A DNA stretch of 64,000 bases from JAODBQ01 sp047602055 (lineage in GTDB: Bacteria > Actinomycetota > Acidimicrobiia > Acidimicrobiales > Ilumatobacteraceae): the NCBI GenBank assembly GCA_047602055.1, contig JASGIG010000001.1, positions 744,001 through 808,000 on the forward strand, read 5' to 3'. The notes below the pieces were generated by a model that was given only the letters and a program-made list of their open reading frames with translations, had not been told where the DNA came from and made no database searches. Position numbers and translations under genes: made by a program. Shown one piece after another: positions 61,655 to 64,000 of the stretch. Position 1 is the first letter of the stretch. Each line of letters starts with the position of its first letter.

Positions 61655-63669
61655 CCGCCGGCCGCGCCGCGCTGGAGGTCGTCGACGGAGGTCCGTTCAC
61701 GACGGTGCAGGACGTGCCCGGCCGCGTCGGCTACTGGCACGTCGGCGTACCGCCGAACGGGCCGATGGACGACCTCAGCCATCGGCTGGCCAACGCCGTC
61801 GTCGGCAACCACCCGCATGCCGCGGCGCTGGAGCTCACCGGCGCCGGGCCGACGCTGCGGTTCAGCGAGACCGCGGTCGTCGCGCTCGGCGGCGCGCCGA
61901 TGCCGCTGCTCGTCGACGGCGCAGCGCAGCCGATGTGGGCCCCGATCACCGTGGCGCCTGGGGCGACGCTCGTCGTCGGGGCCACCGCCGGGCCCGGGCT
62001 GCGCGCCACGCTCGCCGTGCGCGGCGGCCTGGACACCGAGCCGTTCCTCGGCAGCCGTTCGACGTTCACGCTCGGGCGCTTCGGCGGTCACCACGGCCGC
62101 AGCCTGCGCGCCGGGGACGTCGTGCCCGTCGGCGGCGACGCCGTCTCGCCCGCGGCAGCGCTACCGCCCGGCATGGCCCCGCAGCTGGGCGACGCCTGGC
62201 GCATCGGCGTGCTCGTCGGGCCGCACAGCACGCCCGAGCTGCTCACCGCCGATGGGCTCGACGGGCTGCTGCGCGCCGAGTGGGTGGTGCACTTCAACTC
62301 GGCGCGCACCGGCATCCGCCTGATCGGGCCGCGCCCGGGCTGGGCTCGTCCCGATGGCGGCGAGGCGGGGCTGCACCCGTCGAACATCCACGACACCGGC
62401 TACGCGATCGGCGCGGTGGACCTCACCGGCGACATGCCGGTGATCCTCGGCCCCGACGGGCCGAGCCTCGGCGGCTTCGTCTGCCCGGCGGTGGTCGCGG
62501 CGAGCGAGCGCTGGAAGCTCGGTCAGCTGCGACCCGGCGACACGGTGCGACTGGTGCCCTGCTCGCCCGAGCACGTCGCCCGGGCCGATGCCCGCCGCGC
62601 CGAGTGGCTGACGCGAGCCACGACGCCCGTCGAGCCACTGGCCCGCCCGAGCTGGAACGGCGCCGTGCTCGACGCCGGTCGCCCCGGTGGCGCCGTCCTC
62701 ACCGTCACCGAGGCGACCGACGACGCCCCGGCGATCACCTACCGGCGCGCCGGCGACCGCTTCCTCCTCGTCGAGCACGGTCCGATGACCCTCGACCTGG
62801 AGCTGCGCCTGCGCGTCCACGCACTCGACCGGTGGGCCACCGAGCACCTCGGCCCCGGGCTGGTGGACGCCACCGCCGGCGTGCGCTCGCTGCTCGTGCA
62901 GGTCGACGGCGAGCGGCTCACCGTCGAGCGGGCTCTCCACGCGCTGCGCGCCGCCGAGGCCGAGTTGCCCGACGTCGTCGCCCAGCCGTTCGCCTCGCGC
63001 ATCGTCCACCTGCCGCTGTCGTGGGACGACCCAGCGACGCGCGAGGCCATCGAGCGGTACATGCACGGGGTGCGCGCCGACGCACCCTGGTGCCCGTGGA
63101 ACATCGAGTTCATCCGCCGGGTCAACGGGCTCGACAGCGTCGACGACGTCCGCCGCATCGTCTTCGACGCGTCGTACCTCGTGCTCGGGCTCGGCGACGT
63201 GTACCTCGGCGCCCCGGTGGCCACCCCGCTCGACCCGCGCCACCGGCTGGTGACCACGAAGTACAACCCGGCGCGCACGTGGACCGCCGAGAACTCGGTG
63301 GGCATCGGTGGGGCGTACCTGTGCATCTACGGGATGGAGGGCCCCGGCGGCTACCAGTTCGTCGGTCGCACCGTGCAGGTGTGGAACGCCGAGCGCCTCG
63401 GGCCGCACTTCGCCGAGCCGTGGTTGCTGCGCACGTTCGACCAGCTGCGCTGGTACCCGGTGGATGCCGACGAGCTGTTGGAGATGCGCGCGCTGCAGCA
63501 GCGCGGCGAGCTGGACATCAAGATGGAGGACACCGTGTTCCGCCTGGACGAGTACCAGCGGTTCCTGGCCGCTCACGCCGACGACATCGCCGCGTTCCGC
63601 GCCGTGCAGCAGGCGGCGTTCGCCGCCGAGCGCGAGCAGTGGGCCCGGGACGGCGAGCTCGACCGATGA
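61651..63669 (+). CDS. Urea/guanidine carboxylase carboxyltransferase part only (no biotin carboxylase, no BCCP)
   Basis: A 672-residue protein containing the allophanate-hydrolase-subunit-2-like (KipA) domain in residues about 1-320 (GPFTTVQDVPGRVGYWHVGVPPNGPMDD) and the subunit-1-like (KipI) domain in about 365-600 (YRRAGDRFLLVEHGPMTLDLE; WDDPATREAIERYMHGV; GLGDVYLGAPVATPLDPRHR). The tail ends AAEREQWARDGELDR. Full urea carboxylases have about 1200 residues, with an ATP-grasp domain before and a biotin domain after. Both are absent here, although the start and stop overlap neighbours by ATGA and look intact. Separate biotin carboxylase and BCCP subunits must exist elsewhere, or the protein does not carboxylate. 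Confidence 0.9.
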   Translation: MTAGRAALEVVDGGPFTTVQDVPGRVGYWHVGVPPNGPMDDLSHRLANAVVGNHPHAAALELTGAGPTLRFSETAVVALGGAPMPLLVDGAAQPMWAPITVAPGATLVVGATAGPGLRATLAVRGGLDTEPFLGSRSTFTLGRFGGHHGRSLRAGDVVPVGGDAVSPAAALPPGMAPQLGDAWRIGVLVGPHSTPELLTADGLDGLLRAEWVVHFNSARTGIRLIGPRPGWARPDGGEAGLHPSNIHDTGYAIGAVDLTGDMPVILGPDGPSLGGFVCPAVVAASERWKLGQLRPGDTVRLVPCSPEHVARADARRAEWLTRATTPVEPLARPSWNGAVLDAGRPGGAVLTVTEATDDAPAITYRRAGDRFLLVEHGPMTLDLELRLRVHALDRWATEHLGPGLVDATAGVRSLLVQVDGERLTVERALHALRAAEAELPDVVAQPFASRIVHLPLSWDDPATREAIERYMHGVRADAPWCPWNIEFIRRVNGLDSVDDVRRIVFDASYLVLGLGDVYLGAPVATPLDPRHRLVTTKYNPARTWTAENSVGIGGAYLCIYGMEGPGGYQFVGRTVQVWNAERLGPHFAEPWLLRTFDQLRWYPVDADELLEMRALQQRGELDIKMEDTVFRLDEYQRFLAAHADDIAAFRAVQQAAFAAEREQWARDGELDR

Positions 63670-64000
63670 AGGTCGACGTCCACGGCTGGGAGATCGCCGA
63701 CTTCGCCAGCGCCTACCGGGACGGCGCGTCGCCGAGCGACGTGATCGAGGCGGTGCTCGGCGAGCTCGAGCGGCTCGCTCCGGCGGTGCTCATCGGTGAG
63801 CCGCTGCGCGCCCGGGCGCGTCCGCGACGCCGCCGCGCTCGCCGCGGTGGACCCGGCGACGCTGCCGCTGTTCGGCGTCCCGTACGTCGTGAAGGACAAC
63901 GTCGACGTCGCCGGCGAGCCGACCACTGCCGGGTGCCCCGGTTACACGTACGTGGCGGAACGTGACGCGACCGTCGTCGCCAAGTTGCAGGCCGCGGGCG
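63666..64000 (+). CDS. atzF: Allophanate hydrolase, N-terminal part (runs off the window; frameshifted)
   Basis: An amidase-signature enzyme hydrolysing allophanate to ammonia and CO2. MKVDVHGWEIADFASAYRDGASPSDVIEAVL, then after a 4-base insertion near 63817 LPLFGVPYVVKDNVDVAGEPTTAGCPGYTYV with the catalytic Lys in VVKDNVD. The remaining Ser-Ser-Lys residues lie outside the window. ATG overlaps the stop of the carboxyltransferase gene. The presence of AtzF after the CgdA/B pair fits the guanidine route (guanidine, carboxyguanidine, allophanate, ammonia). Confidence 0.88.

Overview
The window is a very GC-rich chromosomal segment. It carries an HspR/HAIR-controlled dnaK operon, an F420-type (LLM) oxidoreductase, actinobacterial surface-repeat modules (VDVAGYF-type), a SNF2-SWIM pair, DUF559-type proteins and many GTG starts. 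Together these point to a high-GC actinobacterium; Acidimicrobiia/Ilumatobacter-like is my inference, not proven. About 60 protein genes and three tRNAs (Arg-ACG, Ser-GCT, Gly-CCC) can be supported.

Layout. 1-9.6 kb: GntR regulator, tRNA-Arg, secreted peptidoglycan enzymes, tRNA-Ser, a one-domain ABC-F-like ATPase bracketed by inverted 84-bp repeats, pheA, a hydrolase, an amidohydrolase and a CAP-domain protein. 9.8-14 kb: SNF2 helicase coupled to a SWIM zinc-finger protein, then an array of about 56-bp palindromes. 14.3-17 kb: FadR-type regulator with twin operators, then a small AKR/NTF2/VOC operon. 17.1-21.3 kb: dnaK-grpE-dnaJ-hspR under a perfect HAIR operator. 21.3-32 kb: large LuxR-type ATPase regulator, serine hydrolase, phosphodiesterase, F420 oxidoreductase, D-aminoacylase-like hydrolase, M14 carboxypeptidase, gpmA. 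32-41 kb: Tat-exported repeat protein fused to a sortase domain, GDP-fucose synthase-like gene, cNMP-binding protein, Fe-S oxidoreductase, second palindrome array, DUF559 protein, dcd, MFS transporter, lipoprotein. 41.5-44 kb: badly broken polyprenyl synthetase and geranylgeranyl reductase genes.

44.1-48.2 kb is a genomic island in the 3' end of tRNA-Gly. It has 44-bp att duplications, paired inner arm-type repeats, an integrase truncated by an IS3-family element, and a lipoprotein / XRE regulator / DUF3800 cargo with a palindromic operator.

48.2-64 kb is a nitrogen-scavenging cluster in three operons: (a) peptide-type ABC importer + amidohydrolase + RutA-like flavin monooxygenase; (b) NMT1/SsuA-type ABC importer; (c) two urea-carboxylase-associated proteins (CgdA/CgdB type), a carboxyltransferase lacking biotin carboxylase and BCCP domains, and allophanate hydrolase. 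A TetR regulator sits between (b) and (c). A 21-bp palindrome, GTTTC-N11-G(A/G)AAC, lies in front of all three operons, which suggests one regulon that takes up and dismantles a guanidine/urea-yielding compound.

Caution: many genes carry small, mostly insertion-type indels at otherwise conserved positions (pheA, dnaJ, AKR, carboxypeptidase, Fe-S oxidoreductase, GGR, SBP, TetR, atzF and others). I read most of these as sequencing errors, not true pseudogenes. Where a gene is frameshifted I give the full reconstructed span.
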